This document shows positions 42,900 through 54,446 of a DNA stretch of 64,000 bases, piece after piece. Each line of letters opens with the position of its first letter. Position 1 is the first letter of the stretch. Both the position numbers and the translations under genes were made by a program. The notes beneath the pieces were generated by a model that made no database searches, had not been told where the DNA came from, and saw only the letters and a list, made by a program, of their open reading frames with translations. The stretch lies in contig OX439000.1 of the NCBI GenBank assembly GCA_949316495.1, positions 73,724,570 through 73,788,569 of the forward strand. The letters are read 5' to 3'. This stretch comes from Amphiduros pacificus. Taxonomy: Eukaryota; Annelida; Polychaeta; Phyllodocida; Hesionidae.

Positions 42900-45800
42900 C
42901 TCATACGCAGCATCCGCTGCACCAATCAGCTTGATCTTGGGCTTATTTGAAAGAAAAAGTTGAGATATTAAGAAAGGCGGAAGGGACATAGCATACATTC
43001 CTTTTATTATTAGTCAAAAAAGCCAAAAACTGGTATTTCAAGCAGTACAGAGGGAGGAACTTACATAAAGGTAACAGCAGTATTTTACATGACCCACTGT
43101 CCTGAGTCTGGTCCTTGGAACTTGCAGGTAGGTACAAGGAGTAGATCATGCAAGGATTAGATCATGAAAGTAAGAAGGCGCCTTATCATTTAATGCCTTC
43201 CAGGTTGTGAGAAGGATTTTTAAATCAATTCTGGCGTGGACTGGGAGCCAGGGAAGTTCCTTTAGTTTGCCAGATATATGATCAAACTTCCTGATCTTTC
43301 CCACTACACGAGCTGCAGAGTTCTGGAGGTATTGCAACTTCTTGATGTCAGACTTGGGAAGGCCAGCAAGAAGGCCATTTCCATAATCCAAGGTGGATGT
43401 GACAAAGGCATAGGTCAGTGTGATAGCAGTTTTTTCATCTAGACACTGTCTGATAGCTGCTTGGTTCTTGATGTGATAATAGCCCTTCTTGCACATCCTA
43501 GCTATCTGAGGCTTCATGTCCAGGTTAGAGTCAAGAATGACCACAAGGTCAACTACTGAGTCACTGGGCGATATATCAGTATTGCCGACCTTGATAATGT
43601 CAGGAATATTGCTATGTGTAGCAGTATTGTGCCTGTCAGTACATATTAGCATCTCAGTCTTGCCATCGTTAATCTTCATTTTGTTTGAGATCAGAAAATT
43701 CCTGACCTCGCAAACACAATGTTCTAATTTGTGCCTACTGATTTCCGCCTGACTGGCCAAGCCATGATCAATAGGAATGTAGATTTGGGTGTCATCAGCA
43801 TAAATATGATAGTTCAGTCCATATTTATCCAATATGTCTGCAAGAGGTGTCATATATATGGTGAAAAGAATTTGACCCAGGACCGAGCCTTGTGGGACCC
43901 CATATTTTATGTCCTTCAAAGAGGACCTGTTCATCCCAACCTTGACACATTGTTTCCTATTACAAAGGTATGACCTAATCCATGACAAAGCATGACCTTT
44001 GACATGAAACCTATTCTCCAATCTGTTAAGTAGGATTTGATGGTCAATGGTGTCAAAGGCCGCAGAGAGGTCAAGTAATAATAGGATATTTTCTCATCCA
44101 AATTACGAAGGATGTCATTTTGCACCTTAATTAAGGCAGTCTCAGTGCTGTGATATTCCTTATAGGCCGACTGAAATTTATCTGTAAGACCATTCCTTAC
44201 TAGATGAGGAATCAGCTGCTCTGATACTGCCCTTTCCATGAGTTTAGAAATATAGGTAAGGTTGGAAACCGGTCCATAGTTTCCTTCAATAAGTTCTAAG
44301 CTCAGTTTTTTCAGTAATGGAGTAATAATGGCTGTTTTCATATTATTGGGTACTGATGCATCCATTAATGACTTCTTTATAATGGATATAATCATAGGTA
44401 TAAGGTCATCCAGGAGGTCAAGCAGCAGCCATGTGGGGATGGGCTCCAGCTCACATGACTTATTAGCAGACCCTCTGATTAGTTTACGGACCTCCTCATT
44501 AGATAAGGGGAGGAACTTCTCTAGAGGTGATGTAACATGGACATCTCTATTGTTCCCAGTGTCAACTGGTGGTGAGGCTGCCCCATCTGCAACAGCGTCC
44601 ATATCTGAGCGTATTCTCTCTATTTTTTCAAGAAAGAAGTCATTGAACCTTTCTGCTAATTTAATTAAAAGCAACTTCACAGTCAGATGCAGGCATAGGC
44701 ATGTCTTTGTTCTTGTGCATGACCGTATCAATGACTCTGAAAAGTTTTTTTGGGATGTTTTCTTCCACAAGATTGGAGAAATAATCAGATTGTGCTGATT
44801 TCAGCATGGTATTATACTTGTTTCTTTGAATATTGTATAATTCCTTATCAATCAGAAGTTTAGATTTGTTCCATTTCCTCTCAAGTCTCCTCTTATGAGA
44901 CATTTTGAGCTTTAGTTGGTCACTCATCCATGGCACTGGCTTGCGTTGAGTGACTCTGGCATGCTTGTATGGGGCATGCTTGTCCATTAGTGCCGTTAGT
45001 TCTCTATCATAGTAATCAACTAATTCACTGAGGGAGAGTTTATCCCATAGTAAATTACTTTTTGTCAGGGACCTGATGTCATTTTTTAGGGAATCCCTGT
45101 TTAAATCCCTAAAGTTTCTGTACTTGATAGATTTTTTAGGGATTTTAGGGGCTATGATCCCTAGATCCATTTTGATCATTTTATGATCAGATATATATTC
45201 ATCAACGATGTGACTTTTGAAAGATTTATTACCCTGATAATTAGTGATAATTGTGATAGAGACCACCTCCAGTGTAGCGCCAGTAGAAGCCTTAATCCTC
45301 CGTATATTCTTCCCTCCCTTGCCCACGATCCTGCTCGCAAGAGCGCTCGACACATACAATGTATTCCCTTTTGATTTAGGAATATTCTTCCTTGCAGGAT
45401 TTCCACTGGTCGAAGGTTTGCTGCTCTCATCCTCGTCGCTTACCAGGATGGCGGACTTTGGAGGCGGAGTAAGGGTCACCTTTTCAGGCAGAGGTGCTGT
45501 GTTTTTACTGGACACCAGTAGAGTGATGGTGCTGTCCAGTAGCGTTCCATCAGGCGCCAGTAGTGCGTTGAGGGAACCGGAGAACTTTGCGATGTCCACG
45601 AAGGAGATGCCAGATAGGAAATAATTAGACATCATTCCCGTAAAGATAATCCAGTTGCCACGAACAGTGGCATTCCTCATAGGGGGTGGCATCAGTACAA
45701 CCACGGTAGGCCCCTTGGAGCGTATGGTAGCTATAAAGTGGGTGAATCTGTTGTAGACACTCGACCCATCCTCACCATCCTCGACCCATCTTCACTCATG

Positions 45801-46242
45801 TCGGGGACAATGATGACATGATCAGCCGCCTGGACACGATCAGATCGTGTTGAGACGAAATGAAGGTTCTCTGCCGTCGCCTTAATCATGCAGTCAGCTC
45901 AGACAAGTGAGGAAGATATCTCATCTTGCCGTCCGTCTTTGCGGGAGTATGACGAGAAGAGACTTCTTTGAGTTTGATACAGACGGGACGTTGTGTTGGC
46001 AGGCTTAGGAATAAAGGTAAGGAGAACATCATTTTTTTCCTTAATAGTGTTCAATGCTGTAGCTAGATCCCTGAAAAGAATCTGCTTATCTGCCTCCCAT
46101 GTAGCTCGGTCGGCCTTTAACTCCTTGATGACAGCATTAAGGCATTGTATCTCCGAGTTAGCTTCATTAGAGGTGACCAATAGATGGTCATACGATGCTT
46201 GCAGGACCTCCCTGTTAACATTAGAGGTAGAAGATTTGGTCA
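42900..46242 (-). mobile_element. L2-like LINE, copy 1 (5' end cut by the duplication junction)
   Basis: Minus-strand frames in order: the end of the ORF1 coiled coil (45899-46242), the KH-like/endonuclease-tail frame (44661-45704), the reverse-transcriptase N-terminal part (43931-44770) and the catalytic/thumb part (43146-44021). It is identical in sequence to copy 2 at protein level, including its frame changes and internal deletion, so it was already inactive when duplicated. The first 80 or so ORF1 residues are missing because the junction lies there. Confidence 0.9.
43146..45704 (-). pseudogene. LINE ORF remnants, duplication copy 1
   Basis: Three overlapping minus-strand frames: 44661-45704 (347 codons), 43931-44770 (279) and 43146-44021 (291). 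They carry an SDHKMIKMDL endonuclease end, the linker WMSDQLKLKMSHKRRLERKW, RT motifs FQSAYKEYHSTETALIKV, VPQGSVLGQILFTIYMTPLA and YADDTQIYI, and the thumb LDYGNGLLAGLPKSDIKKLQ. Frame changes separate the three parts, so no full RT can be made. The YADD catalytic box is intact. Confidence 0.88.
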
Positions 46243-49200
46243 CCAAACTTTGAATGAGTCAAAAATAGGGCAATGACTGCAGTGGTAGTTGTGGAGGTGC
46301 CACCATGTATACGCATGTACTCCCCTATATCACTAAACTATACTCCTGGATTAGTGTGTATCATTAATGACACAAATTAGGAAATATTTTGAGAAAGTGA
46401 TTTAATCACGGTTTCTTTGGCAATTTTCAACAAATGGACTCCAACCAGGCTAATTATATCAACGAGTTATGACAAATATAGAATATAGAATAGAAATAAA
46501 CCATTCAATTTATCACGATATCTGGCATATATTAATATGTCAATACTTTTGGTATAAGTTCACTGATTGTTCCTTTTTCCTGGGCTAATTATATCAAATA
46601 TTGATAATCTGGTATATAAAATGTCTTTGAGGTTATGGTTTGAAATTGTCCAGTAATAGTTTAATATATTAATTCGGGGTTGAATAATTGGCACAATAGG
46701 CTATATTAAGATGTCATATATTGGATTCACTAATGATTCTGCAGAGACAATTAATGACGCAAACAACCAAATTAACTCCACCCAAGCTAATAATATCAAT
46801 CAGTTATTTGAATGTTTGAAAGTTCAACCCAATCACGGTTTCTTTGAAAATATACCGCCAAATTAACTCCATCCATATTTGAAAGTTCAACCCAATCATG
46901 GTTTCTTTGAAAATATACCGCCAAATTAACTCCATCCACTAATGGAAAAGGTGGTTGGGAGATGGTGAGTCAACACTTGTGAAACGGATTGAAAGTTGAC
47001 CTGACATGGCCATTGTTGCTGAAAGGCCATCTTATTATACGTTTACTAATTATTTCTTTTTGTTTTATAAACATGCACGTTTTGAATCTTCTCTCAGAAT
47101 TTGTATGAGATTTGTACATCTATAAAGCACTACAGGCGAGTAACAGAGATATCACAGACATATAATTATAACAAACAAAGAATTCGTACATAATTTATGA
47201 AATCAAGAATTTGTTTTATAGAAACAAGAATTTGTAAGAATTTTGCCTTTTGGAGATAGTATAATAAGTGCAAGAAATTTTATTTAAAAGTTAAAATCTT
47301 GCGCCAATCTAGTGATCATGTGATATCCCATCTGTGTCCTTGGTGACATCACCACAGGATAACATGAACACAGAAAATGATGACGTAGCATTTAGGCCAT
47401 GCTAATCAGACTAATACAAACTCAAATATATCAAAATTAGATGAATAACCCACAGTCAACCAATATTTCCAAAGGTTAGTCTCAATAAATATAATTTAAC
47501 ACATGACATGAATGTTTTGGTCCATTATGTATGGAATTGAATACTGGTACATGCTTTTGCTGAAAAAAGAGCTGGCGGTGATTTGCCTAAACAGGCATTC
47601 CAAACGTACTACTATGTGACATAAACCGGGTTAAGACAGACCCAGAGTGTTTCGCATACAAACCCGCTCCATGTACAGTATAACTTAATTTATACTTAAG
47701 TTTACTCTAAAAGAATATACTCTTTCGAAGAACAAGATTATATATATATTTTGCAAATGTAAAACTTACCATTCAGTATATTAAGTATTATTGATTGGGT
47801 TAAACCTTATGTCCCAAGGGAAATAAACGAGAGTCTGTGATGATTCAGTGGTGAAACACCTTCTGAATGAAGGTATGTCCATGAAGGTTTGCGGAGCTAG
47901 TGCCATCTGTTGCACATTTGCTATTACATTGGCAGAGCGAATTCAAAGCATTGCGTTATCCCAATAAGTGCAGGACTAAAACATTTAGAAGGACATCATT
48001 ATAGGTTATGTTAATGATCAAAGGGATTGCACTGAGGGAGAGATATGTGTCAATATAAGGCTAGAGTGAGTTTTTAAACAAAGAATAAAAGAACCACGCT
48101 AAAAAATATGAAGTGAGATTTGACTACATATGAGACATCCTGATAACCACATCTGCCCAGGTTGTTTAGGTCTCAATCCTTTAGTTTATTGTGACAGATT
48201 GCATAATTGATATGACATGAGAAAGCTAAAGGGCGCCGACTCTAAACTGGAAAGAAAATACTTCCAAATATAAAATATTTCCAAATATCAAACAAAGGAT
48301 ATGACTGCAAGTCTTTTGATAAATATTTAAAATATGACTTGTAATATAATATAACTCGTAATGATAAAATAACCGTCAAATGAAAGTTAATTAATAATTA
48401 TCAATAATATGAATAGGAATGATAGAGTCATTAATTAACTCATACGCAGCATCCGCTGCACCAATCAGCTTGATCTTGGGCTTATTTGAAAGAAAAAGTT
48501 GAGATATTAAGAAAGGCGGAAGGGACATAGCATACATTCCTTTTATTATTAGTCAAAAAAGCCAAAAACTGGTATTTCAAGCAGTACAGAGGGAGGAACT
48601 TACATAAAGGTAACAGCAGTATTTTACATGACCCACTGTCCTGAGTCTGGTCCTTGGAACTTGCAGGTAGGTACAAGGAGTAGATCATGCAAGGATTAGA
48701 TCATGAAAGTAAGAAGGCGCCTTATCATTTAATGCCTTCCAGGTTGTGAGAAGGATTTTTAAATCAATTCTGGCGTGGACTGGGAGCCAGGGAAGTTCCT
48801 TTAGTTTGCCAGATATATGATCAAACTTCCTGATCTTTCCCACTACACGAGCTGCAGAGTTCTGGAGGTATTGCAACTTCTTGATGTCAGACTTGGGAAG
48901 GCCAGCAAGAAGGCCATTTCCATAATCCAAGGTGGATGTGACAAAGGCATAGGTCAGTGTGATAGCAGTTTTTTCATCTAGACACTGTCTGATAGCTGCT
49001 TGGTTCTTGATGTGATAATAGCCCTTCTTGCACATCCTAGCTATCTGAGGCTTCATGTCCAGGTTAGAGTCAAGAATGACCACAAGGTCAACTACTGAGT
49101 CACTGGGCGATATATCAGTATTGCCGACCTTGATAATGTCAGGAATATTGCTATGTGTAGCAGTATTGTGCCTGTCAGTACATATTAGCATCTCAGTCTT

Positions 49201-51781
49201 GCCATCGTTAATCTTCATTTTGTTTGAGATCAGAAAATTCCTGACCTCGCAAACACAATGTTCTAATTTGTGCCTACTGATTTCCGCCTGACTGGCCAAG
49301 CCATGATCAATAGGAATGTAGATTTGGGTGTCATCAGCATAAATATGATAGTTCAGTCCATATTTATCCAATATGTCTGCAAGAGGTGTCATATATATGG
49401 TGAAAAGAATTTGACCCAGGACCGAGCCTTGTGGGACCCCATATTTTATGTCCTTCAAAGAGGACCTGTTCATCCCAACCTTGACACATTGTTTCCTATT
49501 ACAAAGGTATGACCTAATCCATGACAAAGCATGACCTTTGACATGAAACCTATTCTCCAATCTGTTAAGTAGGATTTGATGGTCAATGGTGTCAAAGGCC
49601 GCAGAGAGGTCAAGTAATAATAGGATATTTTCTCATCCAAATTACGAAGGATGTCATTTTGCACCTTAATTAAGGCAGTCTCAGTGCTGTGATATTCCTT
49701 ATAGGCCGACTGAAATTTATCTGTAAGACCATTCCTTACTAGATGAGGAATCAGCTGCTCTGATACTGCCCTTTCCATGAGTTTAGAAATATAGGTAAGG
49801 TTGGAAACCGGTCCATAGTTTCCTTCAATAAGTTCTAAGCTCAGTTTTTTCAGTAATGGAGTAATAATGGCTGTTTTCATATTATTGGGTACTGATGCAT
49901 CCATTAATGACTTCTTTATAATGGATATAATCATAGGTATAAGGTCATCCAGGAGGTCAAGCAGCAGCCATGTGGGGATGGGCTCCAGCTCACATGACTT
50001 ATTAGCAGACCCTCTGATTAGTTTACGGACCTCCTCATTAGATAAGGGGAGGAACTTCTCTAGAGGTGATGTAACATGGACATCTCTATTGTTCCCAGTG
50101 TCAACTGGTGGTGAGGCTGCCCCATCTGCAACAGCGTCCATATCTGAGCGTATTCTCTCTATTTTTTCAAGAAAGAAGTCATTGAACCTTTCTGCTAATT
50201 TAATTAAAAGCAACTTCACAGTCAGATGCAGGCATAGGCATGTCTTTGTTCTTGTGCATGACCGTATCAATGACTCTGAAAAGTTTTTTTGGGATGTTTT
50301 CTTCCACAAGATTGGAGAAATAATCAGATTGTGCTGATTTCAGCATGGTATTATACTTGTTTCTTTGAATATTGTATAATTCCTTATCAATCAGAAGTTT
50401 AGATTTGTTCCATTTCCTCTCAAGTCTCCTCTTATGAGACATTTTGAGCTTTAGTTGGTCACTCATCCATGGCACTGGCTTGCGTTGAGTGACTCTGGCA
50501 TGCTTGTATGGGGCATGCTTGTCCATTAGTGCCGTTAGTTCTCTATCATAGTAATCAACTAATTCACTGAGGGAGAGTTTATCCCATAGTAAATTACTTT
50601 TTGTCAGGGACCTGATGTCATTTTTTAGGGAATCCCTGTTTAAATCCCTAAAGTTTCTGTACTTGATAGATTTTTTAGGGATTTTAGGGGCTATGATCCC
50701 TAGATCCATTTTGATCATTTTATGATCAGATATATATTCATCAACGATGTGACTTTTGAAAGATTTATTACCCTGATAATTAGTGATAATTGTGATAGAG
50801 ACCACCTCCAGTGTAGCGCCAGTAGAAGCCTTAATCCTCCGTATATTCTTCCCTCCCTTGCCCACGATCCTGCTCGCAAGAGCGCTCGACACATACAATG
50901 TATTCCCTTTTGATTTAGGAATATTCTTCCTTGCAGGATTTCCACTGGTCGAAGGTTTGCTGCTCTCATCCTCGTCGCTTACCAGGATGGCGGACTTTGG
51001 AGGCGGAGTAAGGGTCACCTTTTCAGGCAGAGGTGCTGTGTTTTTACTGGACACCAGTAGAGTGATGGTGCTGTCCAGTAGCGTTCCATCAGGCGCCAGT
51101 AGTGCGTTGAGGGAACCGGAGAACTTTGCGATGTCCACGAAGGAGATGCCAGATAGGAAATAATTAGACATCATTCCCGTAAAGATAATCCAGTTGCCAC
51201 GAACAGTGGCATTCCTCATAGGGGGTGGCATCAGTACAACCACGGTAGGCCCCTTGGAGCGTATGGTAGCTATGAAGTGGGTGAATCTGTTGTAGACACT
51301 CGACCCATCCTCACCATCCTCGACCCATCTTCACTCATGTCGGGGACAATGATGACATGATCAGCCGCCTGGACACGATCAGATCGTGTTGAGACGAAAT
51401 GAAGGTTCTCTGCCGTCGCCTTAATCATGCAGTCAGCTCAGACAAGTGAGGAAGATATCTCATCTTGCCGTCCGTCTTTGCGGGAGTATGACGAGAAGAG
51501 ACTTCTTTGAGTTTGATACAGACGGGACGTTGTGTTGGCAGGCTTAGGAATAAAGGTAAGGAGAACATCATTTTTTTCCTTAATAGTGTTCAATGCTGTA
51601 GCTAGATCCCTGAAAAGAATCTGCTTATCTGCCTCCCATGTAGCTCGGTCGGCCTTTAACTCCTTGATGACAGCATTAAGGCATTGTATCTCCGAGTTAG
51701 CTTCATTAGAGGTGACCAATAGATGGTCATACGATGCTTGCAGGACCTCCCTGTTAACATTAGAGGTAGAAGATTTGGTCA
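46243..51781. repeat. Tandem duplication of 5,539 bp, copy 2
   Basis: Second, directly adjacent copy of 40704-46242, in the same orientation, with one difference noticed by eye. On the right it continues into the unduplicated 5' end of the LINE, which marks this copy as the one joined to the original right flank. Open frames in the two copies translate identically. Confidence 0.95.
48685..51243 (-). pseudogene. LINE ORF remnants, duplication copy 2 (KH-like, EN end, RT)
   Basis: Frames 50200-51243, 49470-50309 and 48685-49560. The first holds, in order, VVVLMPPPMRNATVRGNW, an APDGTLLDSTITLLVS block, a serine/proline-rich linker, the KH-type segment RIVGKGGKNIRRIKASTGAT and then directly SHIVDEYISDHKMIKMDL, the end of an endonuclease domain. 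The other two contain RT blocks ending in the thumb. The switch from KH to the endonuclease tail marks an internal deletion that also cut the second half of the KH fold. Identical to copy 1. Confidence 0.88.
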
Positions 51782-52019
51782 CCGGACCCCCAGATGTGGA
51801 GGACTTGGACACTTTTGCAGAAGTCGTCTTCTCTACGGGAATGGCCAGCGTAGCAGACGTGGCCGACGTGGCTGTGACTCCCGAGGTGGTAGGTTTGGGT
51901 GATCTAGTTCCCGAGGTACTAGGGACTACTAGAGTAGAATCATCAGTAGTTAGGCCCATGCTCCGCAGAGATGGGCCCGAATCAGAATCTTGCTTAGACA
52001 TATTATATTCAATATTCAA
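51438..52019 (-). CDS. LINE ORF1 N-terminal part (coiled coil)
   Basis: 193-residue frame. It starts MNIEYNMSKQ, then a Ser/Thr/Pro-rich stretch to about residue 100 with several SxSG motifs, then a predicted coiled coil at about 110-175 (LQASYDHLLVTSNEANSEIQ and AVIKELKADRATWEADKQIL). It ends before the esterase-like region, probably prematurely. This is typical of the chaperone-type ORF1 of L2/CR1 elements. In copy 1 only the part after NVNREVLQ survives. Confidence 0.75.
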   Translation of the reverse strand: MNIEYNMSKQDSDSGPSLRSMGLTTDDSTLVVPSTSGTRSPKPTTSGVTATSATSATLAIPVEKTTSAKVSKSSTSGGPVTKSSTSNVNREVLQASYDHLLVTSNEANSEIQCLNAVIKELKADRATWEADKQILFRDLATALNTIKEKNDVLLTFIPKPANTTSRLYQTQRSLFSSYSRKDGRQDEISSSLV

Positions 52020-52099
52020 AACCGAACTGAACAGCAGAGCAACTGATACTATCTGGTCCAGGACGTTGTGTGACTACGTCTATATAGACTTTTGACAGA

Positions 52100-52183
52100 C
52101 TCAACCAAGTGAGTTTATCAGCGCTATGAACAGACTTGTCTGGTATCAGCGCTATACAAATTTTATTATTATTTATTATTATC
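52100..52183 (+). mobile_element. 3' tail fragment of an L2-type retroelement
   Basis: TATCAGCGCTAT occurs twice, the second followed by ACAAATTTTATTATTATT. A GCGCTATACAAAT end with an ATT microsatellite is the usual 3' terminus of L2-type LINEs and their SINEs. It lies head-to-head with the minus-strand LINE that begins just to its left. Confidence 0.55.
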
Positions 52184-53149
52184 AAGCAGTGAGACCAGAG
52201 TTTGGCAGAAACACAAGTGTCAGGGTTTAAGGCCCAGTCAGGTGTGACTCAGTGCATAAGGGTCAAGCGCCCGTATAGATTATGTCTGTTTTTACACGCT
52301 CTAAAAATAGAGAAAGTCTGTGTATGAATGTCTAAGATTGTGATAATCAAATAAAACTGGAAAATCCACAGAAATATATGGTAGTTAATATAACTTTAAA
52401 TTAGACAATATTCGCCTAATTAACAAGTAGATACACTTAGCCTGTACACAATCGTGACTATTATGTGTTTTGGGGGATTCACAGATTTTTGTGTGTATCA
52501 AAGAGTTAAGTTAATATTATTTCTGCGAGAGACAAAGTTTGGCCTCAGCAGAAGAAAATAACCCACAGATTAAAATTAGTGTATATTATCGTGGGAATAT
52601 ACCACAAAAGCTACCAATGACCACGTGGAGGTAGGGTTTAGCATTCAGGCAAAAGGGAGTCCACAAGGAAGGTAGACGTTGCACTGACAGCGGGTTAAAG
52701 ACGATCGTGGAAGAGAGGCCAAATAATGGGCCAGCTACGATAAATATCTTAACCAAACGATTTGAAAAAATGCAGAAGTTAGCTGCATTCAAGTTCCTGC
52801 CAATAAAGGCAGATTATCCCCAGGGTTAGCTAGGGAAATGATCACTAAGGGAAAAGTACAGAGAGCACTCGACACTAACAGTCAAGACCAGCTGATTGAA
52901 AGCGCCGTGCCTCGTGAAGACAGATCAGTCCCGGCCCTTCCGAGCTGAATTCTCGCCAAGACTGTCGTCAGAGGATGCAAAAAGTCTGTTCAGTTAGTAG
53001 ACCTAGTGGTTAGACTGCTATTAGCACAATTGGGCACAGATAAACCTTTAGGAAACCAAGTAAATTGCCAATATAGACGATTTTTCACAGAGCTTCACAG
53101 AAAGGCAGCCATATGCACTGAGCATGCACTGCGCCTGACAAACGACCTC
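52184..53149. other. Intergenic, nothing recognised
   Basis: No coding sequence with support; ordinary AT-rich DNA. Confidence 0.4.
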
Positions 53150-53217
53150 GTCACAGGTTTACAAGAACATCAGGGTAAACCTTCAGCCACAGGCCTCAGT
53201 TCATATGAGAAATTGTA
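53150..53217 (-). mobile_element. SINE family A body fragment, diverged
   Basis: GTCACAGGTTTACAAGAACA and GGCCTCAGTTCATATGAGAA match the body of the full-length copy at 14.6 kb at about 80 percent by eye. Head and tail are absent. Confidence 0.6.
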
Positions 53218-54446
53218 ATTTGATTTGCATGACAAGAGTATCACCAAAAAAATGATAAATAGAAGGAAACTAAAAACAATTCAGAGATTGACACATATTT
53301 ATTATGCCAGTCACACATATTACCTGGTCACATTCATGAGAGACTAGATCTATGTAACAAATATCACCCAATGCAATTAATCTCAAAATATCAAATATCA
53401 AATTCTCATTTTTTTCCTTCTCTTTATTGGAACACCAGTAGCATTAATGCAAAACCTGCACATTACACACAACAGCCACTGATTGACATAACTATTTATA
53501 ATAATTTGTAAAAATCTCCATACAATGTTGGTACAAGATAATGTATAATGTTTATCTTACTTGATAGGTATCTACTTATATGGGTAATTAATTCCTAGGT
53601 CAATTGTGATGGATGATTGACTCAATTTTATTTGCTGTCCACCTATGTAATATGTATTTATTATTTCCTGAGAGTGATTGCACATGTTATCATGGTGTGT
53701 AATCTCTTTCTAGCTAACATTGTCCTCTAAGTCTGGTCTAAATAAAGAAAAGCAATGTATGTCAGAGTCACATCCGATGACCCACTATCAGTGTACTGGT
53801 TGAGTCCTGCAGTTTTCCAGCCCCTCACCCAAATATAGAGTGCTCGGTTTATCTAATATAATTATAGTTTTACATGAAAAAGAAATTCAGTATTAGATCA
53901 AGAAGGAACAAAAGATGCTCTTATCAAACGGCGCCCCCTTGTGCCATCCATGGTGATAATGCTTACTGCTAACTTTCACATTTTGAGCATTGTCTTTTTG
54001 AAATCTACTTTGCGACATTTATAAAGACAAAAATAAGAAGAAAACGTGTGAAATACATACTTGTTACATTTAATTTAAATATGGTGCACCAAATAGCCAT
54101 ATTCGAAAACAAACTATTTCAAACATTCTCGCAAGATAACGAGAGAGTGTGCAAAATAGATTACCTGAACCATGTTTGTTGCCCAATCTTTTCAAATGTC
54201 AGAACATTTACCCCTTTTCGTCTAAGGTTGTCTTTGATGCAAGACAGAGTTCTGCTGAAGCAGACAAGTCATCTGTCAGCTTTTCCTTTGAACAATGGCA
54301 TCATTCAGAATATGAAACGGTGCATGCACAATAGAAAAAATGTCTGCTTTGAATTGCAGAAAAAATCGTCTTAACACATCATAATGCAGGTACCTTACCT
54401 TCATAATATGTTAGTAAAAAATAAATAATACATATTGATATTGACT
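53218..54446. other. 3' flank of the aminergic GPCR, nothing else recognised
   Basis: Short open frames without domains. It should include the receptor 3' UTR; I see no clear AATAAA on the minus strand close to the stop. Confidence 0.4.

Larger units (their letters stand above)
40704..46242. repeat. Tandem duplication of 5,539 bp, copy 1
   Basis: Every position here recurs 5,539 bp later. The left break is at 40704 (after GATTT) and the right break is inside the LINE ORF1, where CACC continues as AAACT instead of GGACC. Two bases (CC) are shared at the breakpoints, as in end-joining or template-switch duplications. I found one substitution between copies (A at 45735, G at 51274). It holds about 2.2 kb of non-coding DNA including module M and a SINE-B piece, then most of an L2-like LINE. 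Confidence 0.95.
48440..52040 (-). mobile_element. L2-like LINE, copy 2 (retains the ORF1 start)
   Basis: Order on the minus strand: ORF1 with an N-terminal low-complexity region and coiled coil (51438-52019); an esterase-like stretch with a frame change near 51.3 kb; a KH-like motif fused by an internal deletion to the end of the endonuclease; then RT. Compared with intact L2/CR1 elements, almost the whole endonuclease is missing and RT is split by frame changes. The 3' end is uncertain, since coding similarity fades around 48,600. The upstream limit is near 52,040-52,100. Confidence 0.88.

Noticed and set aside
40704-51781. Long direct repeats that could be read as the two ends of one large element
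   Set aside because: The repeats are directly adjacent with nothing between them, and each contains most of a LINE cut at an arbitrary point; this is a tandem duplication.
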